DNA from: Sympetrum striolatum
Lineage: Eukaryota > Arthropoda > Insecta > Odonata > Libellulidae
NCBI GenBank assembly: GCA_947579665.1
Contig: OX388344.1
Coordinates: 11,650,346 to 11,714,345, forward strand
DNA: 64,000 bases
Direction: 5' to 3'
Within the stretch, counting starts at the first letter, position 1, and each line of letters begins with the position of its first letter. The position numbers and the translations under genes were made by a program. Below the pieces are notes generated by a model. That model saw only the letters and a program-made list of their open reading frames with translations. It did no database searches and was not told where the DNA came from. This document shows positions 22,321 through 33,597 of the stretch, piece by piece.

Positions 22321-23236
22321 GAACAAAGAGATAACAGAGGAATGGGATGCTATTTGAAATACTATACTGAAGGCTTTAGAGGAAGGAGTTGGAGAGAAGA
22401 CAGAGAAAAGGAATAAAAAAGAATGGATTACTGAGAGCATGTTAGACAGAATGGATGAATGCAGGAAATGGAAACATGTCTCTTCAGTATATGATAGAAG
22501 ACAATACAGAAAACATTCACAATTAATTATGGAGACTGACTGATCAAGATAGAGAGAACTGTGAATTCAAAAACAGTGTGAAGAGAAAGAACTGGTAAAA
22601 CAAGGAAATTAGATTATATGGACAGAATGATTAAGGCTATAACAAAAAGTGAGCCAAGAAAAATAAGCAAACAGGGAATTTTAAATGAAGATGGGAAAAT
22701 TACATTGTGCATGGAAAAAAACAAGAGAGTTGGATTAAATACGTAGAGAAATTACATTATTCACGGGTGATTATGTAAGGCTAGTGCAAGAAAAAGAAAG
22801 CGAATGTGACAAAGATGATAAAGACCTAGTAAGTTTTGAAGTAGGAGGTCAATTCATGATCCCAGGGTGAAAAAAATCAGCGGGCTGTGATAGAGTATCA
22901 TCTGAGGCTTTGGATGCATTAGGGTATGACGCAATGTCTAAATTGACCTGTCCAATCAGTAGAATATATGAATTAGGAATTTGGCTTGAAAATTTGCTTG
23001 AGTTCCTTTACCAAAGAAAAGTAATGCTAAAGAATTTAAATAATATAGGATAATTAATTTATCATTATACCAAAGCTATAATAAGAATATTATTACAAAG
23101 AATAGAAATAAAAATCGAAGAAAATATGGGAGGAAACCAGTTCCGGTTTAGAAAAGGTTAAGGAACATGAGATTCAATTGGATGCCTAAGGCTGGTTGGT
23201 CTAAGAATGTTAGATGGGAATTGGGACATGTATTAA
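22321..23236 (+). mobile_element. RTE LINE, linker and RT N-terminal part
   Basis: Translations in shifting frames read EGVGEKTEKRNKKEWITESM, LDRMDECRKWK, a region like SGCDRVSSEALDALGYDAMS, and ENMGGNQFRFRKG (QFGFRKG-type RT block). This order, with the WIT--ML--M--RR-- linker and the N-KAPG-DGI-AE-L-ALG block, is the RTE clade. Many stops are present. The copy is cut at TTAA (23233-23236) by a piggyBac element and continues at 25309. Confidence 0.65.
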
Positions 23237-24102
23237 CCCTCAAACGCCCAGAAATTTTTTTTTGTATAAATGTATTAAATTTGTGTTATTTCTGTTTGTA
23301 TTGAATTCATACGATTGAATAAATATAATTTTTAATGATAAATAATATTATTTTGTAATAAATAGTGGTTGCGTATACGCAACCGTGGGCGTTCTCCATG
23401 TCAGTGAGCGTCAAACGCCATACTAAAGAAGTCAGGCAACATATTACCTGTTGTTAACATTTATTTTTCGACAAATAAATTTTAACCATGCTTACTCGAT
23501 CCAATATTTATATATACTTATTTTTGCCGCAATTTTTTTAAATTTTTATAAAATAAACAAATAATTAGTTGTAATGGTACAAAAAACAGTATTTCTAAGA
23601 ACTGTTCACAATAATGTGGTACTTCTCAAAACGATACACACAAAAACACATTGCACTTCCTTCATGATGTTTGACATATTGCTTTAGAAAATTCTCCTGC
23701 ACATTGACGTCTTCTCTTATCACCTTTCACAATTATAAAATGGCCAATCGAATCAAATTGCAGTTCTTCCGTAGCGGCTCAATTTCTTACATTCCCTCGT
23801 TTTCCTTTCTGGTGAAGCTTGCCATGTTTCAAAAGTTAATGTTGGACGGTGCTTCTTCTGAACTGCACCTTCGTTAAATACTTCCCTGAATGCCGCAATG
23901 AAACCCATGCATTCCGTGCCACAGTATCATTGATCTACGTTAGAGTTTGCCGGTACCATTTTCCCCCCCTGATAGCGATTCGGCAATTGCTTATATTTTC
24001 ATCCATTTTATCAGTTCCTCCCATGAAAATATTGTATTCTCGATTCATTCGTGGGCGTTGCATTTCAATCCATTTACCAAGTTTTTTGCAGCAGCGTTTC
24101 AC

Positions 24103-24327
24103 TTAGTCTGCAACCAATTCACAACGAGTATCACCGCTTTCTTCCCAAAACATTGTCTTATATGGTAATTGGTGATAATTTGAAGGCAAAAGATTGCCAA
24201 GATAAACTTTGACCTCATATTTCTCAATATGTTGGTTTGGCAAGTTCAGGAAGAGCGAATATTTATTGCTCTCGGTCACTAAATGGTGCACAATGTCATC
24301 ATCAAAATATAATTCGAACGTTTCCAC
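24103..24327 (-). pseudogene. piggyBac transposase DDE_Tnp_1_7 N-terminal fragment
   Basis: The frame encodes METFELYFDDDIVHHLVTES, NKYSLFLNLPNQ, KYEVKVYLGNLLPSNYHQLP and FWEESGDTRCELVAD. This matches the FE-FFDDEVIE-IV--TN-YA---N and GI-L-SGYH-LP----YWE---D segments at the start of the piggyBac transposase domain. The downstream catalytic Asp region is not recognisable. Confidence 0.75.
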
Positions 24328-24454
24328 GCACGACTTATTCCTAAACTCAGAGTAATTTTGCTCCGGAAAAGGGGGCAGGAAATCACTGATATATTTTTTC
24401 TCCCAAACAAGGTTCTTTTGATTATAAATACCTTTTATTTTCTATTTGTAAATA

Positions 24455-24790
24455 TTACTTTTCCATCAAACACAAATTATGTGCAGCAGATGACTCACTC
24501 GGCTTTGCGTATGTGTAATTCTGCTCTCCAGGAATGAAGGCAGTCACTGTCCCAATATCACGTAAAAGGTCGCCAAGTATTTTGCGGAATACAACTTCAG
24601 CACCTGCACTCAATTGCCGACAAGATAAATTGTAAACTTCGCCGGCGTCATCTTCTTCTGCGGAACCTTCATCAGAAGCGATGTTGCATTCCGGAGGTTT
24701 TATGAAAATGGCATCTAAATCACTGTCAATATCATTAGATTCAAAAATTTCCAGCGCTTCTTTCAACGTAATATCACTGAAAATTGTCAT
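24455..24790 (-). pseudogene. piggyBac transposase N-terminal acidic region
   Basis: The frame starts MTIFSDITLKEALEIFESND and continues with DSDLDAIFIKPPE and DEGSAEEDDAGEVYNLSCRQ. Acidic, low-complexity N-termini with an IFIxPPE-type segment are typical of piggyBac-derived transposases. There are 111 codons before a stop. Confidence 0.65.
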
Positions 24791-25308
24791 TTATGCACAT
24801 TGACACTCGTTATTGCCTTCATCACTGCAAAAGTTTCACTAAAAATTGCAGAGTGAAATGAGAATTCCAAGAAGTCGCCGGAATTTGAGAGAGAGTCCTA
24901 TTGCTACCATTACCGCCCGTGGTTGCGTATACGCAACCACATGTATCAAGACCAATTATCATAAACATAAAGGAATTAATCCGCCAAAAAGTGATGTAGT
25001 TAGTAGCATTATAATATCTGTCGACGAAATCATGCAATATAGGCGCCGGAAAATGGAAGAAATAAAAATTAGACTCCTATTCCCACGAAGCGTACATCCA
25101 TGTTGAGCTGCACTGCGATCTACGTCTGCCACCATTTCTGCCCTATGCTCGACTAATGGCTGAAAAAAGTCACTGGAACATGTAGACAGAACTCTTGAGC
25201 ACAATTTAGCAGTTTCATAAACCGATAAGAATAGCGTTGTGGTGTCAGGGACTGTATTTGCAAAATTATAACGACGGTTGCGTATACGCAACCGTGGGCG
25301 CTCGAGGG

Positions 25309-25830
25309 TTAAGGCAAGAGGTGTAGTGGTAGGAGAAGAAACAATAAAGACTGTAAAGTATGCAGATGGTTTAGATCTGAGAAAGAGATTTGCTAATTGC
25401 TTTGTATGAAGTGTGGTGACTTACAGCAGCGAGACATGGACAGTCCAAAAGAAATATGAAAAGTACTTGGGAAGTTTTGAAATTTGATTGTGGAGGAAGA
25501 TGCTTAAGGTGAAGTGGACAGATAGAATTAGAAATGATGAAGTACTATTAAGAATAGAAGAGGAATGAAAACTGCTGAGGGAAATCAACAAGAGGAAGAC
25601 AGCTTGGATGGGGCATATACTACGCTAAAATTGCTTACTTAGGAGAATTATTGAAGGAAAAATAAAAGGAAAACGAGGAAGGGAAAGAAGACTGGGAGTG
25701 CACGATGACATATATGAAATGACCAAAGTAATAGGCAAACGAAAGAAGATGCTCAGGACCAAATGTGATGGAGGGTATCCAGTTGAAACCTGATGGAAGA
25801 CGGATTCCTCTAAGAAGAAGAGCCTAGCAT
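25309..25830 (+). mobile_element. RTE LINE, 3' end
   Basis: After the piggyBac insert the RTE copy resumes with a VKYADG-type RT block. It continues with SETWTVQKKYEKYLGS, KWTDRIRNDEVLLRIEEE, TAWMGHIL and IIEGKIKGKRGRERRLGVHD. The W-GHI-R---LL---IEGKI-GKR-RGR motif is the C-terminal signature of RTE reverse transcriptases. Several stops are present. The 3' end lies near 25830. Confidence 0.7.
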
Positions 25831-25999
25831 CAATGTATATCCTTAATAGTCAAGTCAAATAATACTTCCAACCTAAAAGCTCATGTATGGCTGATTTTTT
25901 ATATGTTGTTATGACCTATACCAGTGGTATGTGATCAAGTTAGTAGCTTCAAAAGTGCAGTGCGGGATGAGCAATGCTCAAAAAAACTAGTCATATCTG

Positions 26000-27356
26000 T
26001 GTAGCGCTTTTAGTTTTCGTTCAATATCTTCTAAAGTACCTATGCCGTCAACAGAAAATGCTATCCTTATAATTTTTAAAGAAGATAAATTATCCTACAA
26101 TTTAAGTGCAGAATCAGGGCAAGTTCAAAGATCGCAAGCCGTTTGAGAGACTTCTAGCATGATCAAACTAATTAAGTGATCCAAAAAGGAAACAATGTTG
26201 CTCATTCCAATCGGCTAAGCCCTCCAGAAAGTGGCAAAAGGGACTTCGGCACGCCCGAAGGACGTCCAGGGAGTTTGAGTTTTTAACGCCTCTAGATGCG
26301 GAGAGCCTCATCCCATTGAATCCTGCCAGCACTCTAACCTTACCACTCCTAAATGCACGAACTGCAATGGTAATAGAAACATACCGAAGATGGCCAATAT
26401 TTAAGGAAATAAGAGCCTCTACACCTTGCAAAGTTCTGTCGACTACTGTAAAGCCACTACTGTGCCTAATTCCAATTGGACTCCTGGCCTTCAAATCTAA
26501 TGCCCTTCCTAACTTATCAACCCCTCCTACCTCAACTGCCGCCAGAACCCTAAATCCCCAGCCAGCTCCTCCACAAATTCTCCTCCTCCTACCACAAATC
26601 CTTCTCTCTCTTCTACCTCTACTACTTCCCCTCCTTCGTACCCCCCTCTTCCAATTCCCCCTTTTAGTTTTTTTCGGAAGTAATTATATCTAATTTGTCA
26701 TTAGTAATTGGAAATATCAGCCGCCTTCCAATCTTAATATTCACCGTTTTAATTGAAGTTCCTTAGTCAATCAATTTATGACTTCGTCCCCCGACAGTCT
26801 TTCGACGAATCCGTCCTTAACGTAAATACTTTCATCGCCACCACGCTCCCTAATGAGATCCTCTTCTCAAAAATAACGACAGTTTGACAAATAACGACAA
26901 CTCGAAAATATATTAAGTTCTAAATCTAAATCCCTAAACTCTAAAAAGGCCCTCTTTCTATTAACAATCATAGACATCCCTCTATTGTCTTCCCTCTCTT
27001 AAGTTTTTGAGAAAATAATCCTCTCTAAAATTCTCCATCATATGGAGCAAATCCAAATCACTCTACTCGAACAAATGGGCTTTTGAAAGCATTAACCCAC
27101 AACCCATAAAATTTTAAGATTAGTGAAAACATCATACATCCAATGCCGCTACTCATGTAGTCTTCTTTGATCAAGAATATGCATTCGATAAAACCTGGCG
27201 CCGGAGTATTATATTTTTCAGCTCGCACAACTCTCCTTTCCTATTCCCTTACGCAAGATTATCTAATCCTTCCTCTCCAACCGCTTTATTCAAGTAAAAA
27301 CTGAAAACTTCCTCTCCCCTCGACTGTCACTGCTGACGTCCTCCAAGGAAGTTAAG
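26000..27356 (+). mobile_element. Jockey-like LINE: gag zinc knuckle plus RT start, 3' truncated
   Basis: ORF1 relics at 26180-26690 include RCGEPHPIESC and PKCTNCNGN, a CCHC gag knuckle array, followed by a Pro/Ser/Thr-rich tail. ORF2 relics at 26950-27350 read SLLSKVFEKIILSKILHHME, ITLLEQMGF, AFDKTWRRSIIFQLAQLSFP and TADVLQGS, the Jockey-type RT fingers and palm start. The copy stops abruptly at the G(V)PQGS-equivalent near 27356 and carries many stops and frameshifts. Confidence 0.65.
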
Positions 27357-27433
27357 GTGGGTGCATGATTGAATGGGGTAAGGATCTCCGCAACTAGATG
27401 CGTTTGGAGTGAGGTTCATTTGGTGGCCGAAAG

Positions 27434-27757
27434 TAAAACAATTGTAGCACTGAATAGGAGCAATAGCCTAGTTTGCTTCCGATCCGTTTGATTTAAAAGG
27501 AATATTTTTTCCTTGGGGAAAGAAAAAAACATCGGCTCAATGGAAATATCGCGTTAAATCATATTGCGAATCGGCGCCTTGTCAAAGCATTAATCCTGAG
27601 ATCTATTTAATACGAATAAAAGGATGATATCGTCATAGTAATGAAGCCTCCCTTAGTATATTTTCTTTTATCTATAATAAAATAAAGTATTACTTTAAAT
27701 TAAACGGATCGAGAGCAAACTAGGCTATTGCTCATATTCAGTGCTACAATTGTTTGT
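27434..27757. repeat. Foldback element, about 53-bp inverted arms
   Basis: The left arm starts ACAATTGTAGCACTGAATAG and continues through AGCCTAGTTTGC and CGATCCGTTT (27437-27490). The right arm is its near-perfect reverse complement (27700-27754). About 210 bp of AT-rich spacer lies between them. It is a MITE or foldback transposon and its family is not known to me. Confidence 0.75.
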
Positions 27758-28020
27758 CTGAATCAGACTAACCCCCGAGAATTTTTCGAACAGGGATAGT
27801 TCGATGCATGTCCTTTGACGCTCAATTAGTGATCCATTCAACTTCCGAAGAAAACTTGCTCGCGAGTTGGTGAGGCAATGGCAGAGAAGTTTGGGTAATG
27901 GAGATACGATCAAGCTCATTTCAAAGGCATCGGTTAAATGATTCGTATTCCTAAAACTCATCCCACCGTCTCCGACTTCTTCCCTACCCATCCCTTTGGC
28001 CTCTCTCTCACCGTTGCGAA

Positions 28021-28028
28021 TATATAAA
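28021..28028 (+). promoter_or_regulatory. Candidate TATA box
   Basis: TATATAAA is followed within about 25-30 bp by a GC-richer, non-repetitive leader that runs to a consensus splice donor (CAAG|GTAAGG at 28400). The combination resembles a core promoter plus 5' untranslated exon, but no coding exon could be linked to it. Confidence 0.35.
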
Positions 28029-28049
28029 CCCCGAGAACCCAGTTCTCGA

Positions 28050-28399
28050 CGCATTTCGTGCCCAACGTTAGTTTCGTGAGCTTCGGTCGACGCAAGGTCT
28101 CCAGCGGTTGAGTCCCTCTACTGCGCCCGTTGCTACGAATTGTTAGACTCTGAATCCCTCCAAGGCATCGCAGCAGAAGGCTCTTCCGAAGTAATCCACG
28201 GCGGACGGGACGACAATGGAGTTCGACCTCGACTGAGCTCGGATCAGAAGTTCCTCCATAGAAGACGAGTGTTATAAGTGAATATTGTGTTGTGAATTAT
28301 GGTCATTTTAGTGAATTAGTGAAGTGACATCAAGAGGAGGTTCTGTACGCCGATGGAAAGCTGAGTGCGGCCACCGCTGGAGGAAATCCACTGCTCAAG
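28050..28399 (+). other. Possible orphan 5' non-coding exon
   Basis: The stretch has higher GC than its surroundings, contains only very short frames (for example an ATG-GAG-TTC-GAC-CTC-GAC-TGA at about 28218) and ends at a strong donor GTAAGG at 28400. It could be the first exon of a host transcript whose other exons lie elsewhere, the leader of an LTR retrotransposon, or chance. It sits inside the 11.6-kb block bracketed by E1 and E2, so it may be foreign to this locus. Confidence 0.3.
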
Positions 28400-31190
28400 G
28401 TAAGGATCGACGTCTTTCAGGTGTTAGGTGGTAGGTTCTTTAGCCACGGGCCCGACAAAGGGCGATAGAGAACAGGTCTGCATTATATTTTGGGGGGAGT
28501 GGGGAAACTAAGTGAAGTAGGGCCCACTTGATGGGCAATAGTGATTCTTTCATTTAAGTGATTGGGGGGGGAAGAGGGAAATTAGAGCTGTAGGCACTAC
28601 ACACATTACTACAGACCAGCTTTTTAGCCATTAGCGAATAAAATTTAATTGGTCTTCTAAAATTCTCCCTCTTCTATCTTTTCCGTGGCAATGGTTTTCA
28701 TGCCATTGTCACATAATGGTTTCATAGGGCTGGTTAATTGCATCTGATGACGCGTTCGCCCCCGCAATATCAAATACCAGATGCAGTTTGCTGGCGATAC
28801 CCCTCCATCTCAAAAGGGGAAACGAGCCATGCACGGTACGTCATGACGTGGTTTAGGAAACCCGTGCAACTCTGTCATCTTAATCTTTTAAAATATCTTA
28901 GTTTTAAGTATTTTAGTTTAATAATTTCTCAATCATATCTCATGCTTGTTTTAATTTGAGTAGAAAGTTCAATATGTACACTTTAAAAGTTTCTTGGGGG
29001 ATGAGTTTTAACCTAATGGAAATCCCACCTTAACATTTGGATTTGGATATTATCCTGCTAAGTGTAATTGTTTTTATCAATTGTTTAATTTCTATTCAAT
29101 TTTGAATAATTTTTTTTAGTTATTTCAGAAAACAGCTGATCAGTTCCTTCCTAAGCAGGGCCTTTCAGAGGATCCTAGTGCAACGTGCAAATTCTTCTAT
29201 TTACGAATGTGTTCCAGTTTCCTTGCGGTTCTCGTACAGTTCAAGAGCGGCTGGCAGTTATCTCCCTGAACGTCTCTGTCGCGTCGTCTGGAATTGGAGG
29301 AAATTTTCAATGGAAGTTCTTAAACCTCAGAAAATGGAATAGCGTAAGATTTAGTACCCTTTAAGGGTTGATAACTTAAAATTCATTGGTTACTCCAAGT
29401 TTTTCCTAATCTAGATTAATAATAATAACAGCTGTTCGAATTTTGTCAAGGATAATAAATAATTACTGCTATCTCATTTAGACGTTATGAAGTCTCTTTT
29501 GCCACTTTCCAGATGATTAAAATGCGTTACATTTCCTTAATTTCACTTCTCTTAATTAATCTCATCTTTCTCTATTCTTTCAAACGATTTACGATCTTTA
29601 AACTTCCTATTTTTTCAGATACCGCAATCTATTTCGTGTTTTTCTCGGGATTTTGTTGCTCTTAAAAGTATTTCTTTTCTTGTTTGTATAACGACATCAA
29701 CTAAAATCTCTTTCCCTAGATGTAACTTTGCAGTTTTAATGCAATTGGTGGTGCTCAGAGTTTCATGCTTTGTGCTGTTTTTAGAAGAAAGTTTCCTTTT
29801 CTTGTGAAATAAATCTCATAGTTTACGGTAATCGTTAAGAAATGCATACACAAATGATGAGTTTTGAATTCTGTATAAAAACTTGCAATATATTAATTTT
29901 AAAACTTGCAATATATTAATTTTGATCTCCAAATTTTGTGATTCTCTAAATGGCAGAAAAAGTTTTGGCTGAATTTCGGAATCTGTACCCAAACAGTAAT
30001 CATTAGTTTCAACTACCGCCGCATAAGTAGAGTTAGTAGTACTTGCGAGTTAATATTCTTGGTAAACTTACCTTCTCCATTTTATATGTTGCCCTGGTGT
30101 TTCCATAATAAATGTTATTCAAAATGAGTTTCCACAATAAATAAAATTGTACATTTACTTAGTTTCTGTTCCAAATGCTGTTCATGTTTATTGTTCTTGT
30201 TCCTGTTTTTCTTTTTTTTAAGGTCAAATAAAATTTATTGCCTAAAATCATATTTTTTATATTTTATAGCATGATGTATTTATACCCATTTATACACCAC
30301 TTTAACTTTCTTTGCTAATTTCATTATAGAAGGATTTAGATCTTTTAAATAATTATAAAACTTACTTTCATCCTGAATGCATTATTCAGTGTTTAATGTA
30401 TAACTATCAGTTAGGAAATGCTTCAGATTAATAAGGAGAACCGCTTTCATGCTTCCATTATGAAAGCTTTTAGGATGGCTAATTAAATGAATATTTCATT
30501 TATAATTTGTAATTATTCCAAAAATTGACACTCGCTATTTTCATAAATTGCAAGGATTTTTTATTTCTGGTTGCATTGTGTAATTAGTTGGTTATTCAAT
30601 TACACTGTTTTGTGTGGCAAATATTGTAATAAATAATGTTTCATGAAAATTTAACTGACAGAATAGATAAAAAGTGAATTAGATGTAATGAGGACAAAAG
30701 TTTTTTTTTTTGTTTTAAGTGGGACAAGATGATGAGAAAGTGCATCTGTTACTTAGTTCATGGGCAAAGGAACTGTTAATTAACAGTTCCTTTGCCTTTT
30801 AATAGTTCCTTAATTAACAGTTCCTTTGCCCATAAAAGGACTATTGAATACTTATTGGAAATGCATAAAGTTGGCGACTTTAATCAAGAGAAAGGAGCAA
30901 CTGGCAAAAAGAATTTATGCATAAAGCTCAATCAGTTTTGTTAGCAAAAAAATGCTCATTATGGAATTCTTTCAAAAATACATTTTAAATTTAACTGGCT
31001 ATGGAGCAAAAGAAATTTGGTCAGTGAATGTTCTTAATATTTTCCTAGTTTATTTAAAGTATCATTCTCTACACTCTTTCTGTAGACTAACAATCTTGAA
31101 TGATTCGATAATTTGTTCCTCATTTAGTGTTAAATCTTTGCATCAAGAGATTAGGTTATCTCTTGTCATATACCGGTATGTTAGAGGTCT
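28400..31190. other. Unassigned AT-rich sequence with one GC-richer island and a palindrome
   Basis: No gene is recognised. A GC-richer patch lies at about 29130-29300 without a usable frame. A 34-bp perfect palindrome built on GGCAAAGGAACTGTTAA lies at 30763-30796, and a third half-copy ends at 30832. Confidence 0.4.
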
Positions 31191-31254
31191 AACATTAGTA
31201 GGGACATGCAAAAGTCGCAAATGCGATAACGCGAATTCTGCGGTATCCCCGGCG

Positions 31255-31950
31255 AATTCATCGCTCCTCAGGACACTCCAGCTACCGGTCCCATTGACTT
31301 TGTTACCGACCCATGCTGCCTCTTCCGCGCTCTTCGCCCTGTTCCGGCGGCCAGGCATGACTCCCGCCGTCCTTTCGTTTTCCCGGACCTGGCCACATGC
31401 GAGTATGTCTTCCACCGCGTTGACGCAATCAGGAAGCCATTGGAGCCACCGTACACCGGCCCCCACCGCATCATCAAGAGGGTTGATGACCGCACTTTCG
31501 TCATCAACGTCAACGGAGTTGCCAGGACCCTCTCCACTGACCACCTGAAGCCTGCCTACCTCGCAAAGGCAGATGAGCACCTACCACCAGCACAATACCC
31601 TCAGCAGCCTTCATCACATCCACCTCAGAGCACGACCCCCGTCAAGACCGTCCGGTTTTCACTCCCTTCGCCTAAGGCGAAGCTCATTGGGGGGGGGAGT
31701 AGCTGTGGCGCCCCATTCACTTCCGCCAACGGCTCAGCGCCCGGGGCGCAAGCAGCGTTTGATCCCACGGGAGGTCTTCTGAGAGATCCCCCCTGTGGAC
31801 ACGCCCATTCAGTCCGCGTCAGTGGCCCTGTTAGGGTGTGTGCGTCTTGTGCTCCGGAGTTCCGCCAAAACTGTTCTCATTTCAAGTGTCATAATCCCTG
31901 TTTAATTGTATTCTCGACTTCAATAAAGCCCGCGCTATTAAAAAAACTCT
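31255..31950 (+). pseudogene. Ty3/gypsy integrase C-terminus, polypurine tract and partial 3' LTR inside E2
   Basis: Translations in adjacent frames read GEFIAPQDTPATGPIDFVTD, FRALRPVPAR, PFVFPDLATCEYVFHRVDAI, then LEPPYTGPHRIIKRVDDRTF and TLSTDHLKPAYLA. This is the C-terminal part of a gypsy-type integrase (FV--DL----HVF-R-D---R-L-PPY-GPY-V). It is followed by a polypurine run (31689-31699), an LTR-like start (TGTGGCGCC, about 31704) and an AATAAA at 31922-31927. Only this 3' portion is present, with no 5' part of the retroelement. It is an old, non-functional fragment. Confidence 0.75.
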
Positions 31951-33099
31951 AAAAATATGTAGAAGGTTAGTATTAAATTATTTACTTTAGTAGCTGTACA
32001 TACTAGACCATGGTCTAGTATGCATTAATAAGTGAAAATTTTGTTTTTCAAACACCTAGTTATTCCATAATGCCTGTGAACGTAATAGGTTCCCTTAAGT
32101 ATTGATAACATTTAATGAATTCTGCAACTTCTTTGTTTTATTCATTAGGATTCATTCTCCTTTTATTTTATATCTACAATTAAACCCAGGGGCTGGTGAC
32201 CCACCCCATGCTCGAACACTTTGAGAAAAATATGTTAATGATCTGGCCAAAGACCGAATCGAAGAAGTTAGTTGCTGTTCAAGGCAAGCCCATTGATGTT
32301 TTCTGTGACGAAACCATGGACAAAAAAGGCAGATGTGTATTTATGGTAATGTTTAGGGCATTTAAAGATTTTAATGAGCAGCCATTGCTTTACGTTGGTG
32401 GTGTCTACTTTCTAGAAAGCGCTGATGCAAGTGTATTATGGCAATACTCTACCTATACAATACCTGAGGATTTATAATGCGCAATACTCAGATGTTAAAA
32501 GTGTTATAACTAACTCAGCTAAATATATGAAAAATTGTGTTGCAGGCTTGAAATTGATTATTATTATTATTAATAATAATCCACATACAATGCTGGGCTC
32601 ACAAATTAAATATTGTGGGAAATATTTGGATCCATCAGATTGTTGACCTTAATAGAGTAGTACTGATGACCAAAATGTTATTCCTCCACACAAGAAAAAG
32701 AAAACATTTGTACTTAAAATTTCTTCAGGACAGAAATGAAAATAGTTTAGTATTACTCCCTATTCCTGTTGTCAGCAGATAGAACTCTTGGTTTCTAAGT
32801 GCTTTTTGTTTAGCAGATTATTTTTGATGCATTGTTGACTTTTGTAACATTGAATTCACTTTCAATTGCAATTCACAATTCTGGTATAGGATATTTTTGT
32901 ACTTTAAATAATGATACCATAGATTCTATGCAATGCCAGACAATATTTGGAGCATGGGAAACAGCTGGTTGACTTAAATTATTGGTGGGTTCAAAAAATC
33001 CTAATGCACACACATTACATAGAGAGTTAAGGAAGTTAAATGAGTCTCAAGAATATTCAGAAGGGTATTTTTTATAAAACCACTAATTACTTACTAAGC

Positions 33100-33597
33100 A
33101 TGACAACATCTAAAGCAGCTGCTGTAAAGTCAATACTAATGCAGATGGCTTTAAAGGCACCAACCAAACTTACTCTTATGGTAGAAGACCCAAGCAGAAA
33201 TATATTTGAAAAAATCTCAGTTTTTGTTCCCCAAGAAGTTCTGACTACAGAGGTGAACCCCGACTTAATTACAAAACTAAAAAAAGTTCATGGTCTTGAG
33301 TCAATGGAGACAGAGAAGTTGATGTTGGGGTTTGGAGAATGACAGCGATTACTACAAAACCAAAATTCCCAGGGTTCAGCGGATATAATTAAGGTAATAC
33401 AGGTGCTCTTATTGTCTGAGACATCGTTTGCATTTAAGTGCCTGGAAGCAATTAGGACCCCCTGTGCAAATGTGGACTCAGAGAGATTTCTTTCCTGCTA
33501 TTGCACTGTGTTATCAGATAGTAGATCAAATCTAAAAGACGACAATCTGGACACAATGGCAATTTTTTCATTGGAAACTACAGATGTTAAAAAGTAA
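33100..33597 (+). pseudogene. E2 hAT transposase C-terminal (hATC) with the shared TGA
   Basis: This segment is nearly identical to E1 18810-19307: MTTSKAAAVKSILMQMALKA through GLESMETEKLMLGFGE, then a TGA at 33340-33342, then the ANVDSERFLSCYCTVLSDSR block. Only a handful of substitutions separate the copies. Confidence 0.75.

Larger units (their letters stand above)
23237..25308 (-). mobile_element. piggyBac-like element with TTAA target sites
   Basis: The 2072-bp insert is flanked on both sides by TTAA (23233-23236 and 25309-25312) and has 14-bp TIRs: CCCTCAAACGCCCA at the left and, reverse-complemented, CCCTCGAGCGCCCA at the right. Both the TTAA specificity and the CCC start are piggyBac hallmarks. 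Minus-strand coding relics at 24455-24790 and 24103-24327 resemble the N-terminal half of a piggyBac transposase. The catalytic core is degraded or missing. Three copies of an 18-bp perfect palindrome lie inside. The element splits an RTE copy. Confidence 0.85.

Noticed and set aside
26168..26494. 108-codon minus-strand frame
   Set aside because: Shadow of the plus-strand gag-like zinc-knuckle region of the Jockey-type LINE.
31143..31580. 145-codon minus-strand frame
   Set aside because: It is antisense to the gypsy integrase fragment, whose plus-strand translation matches a known family.
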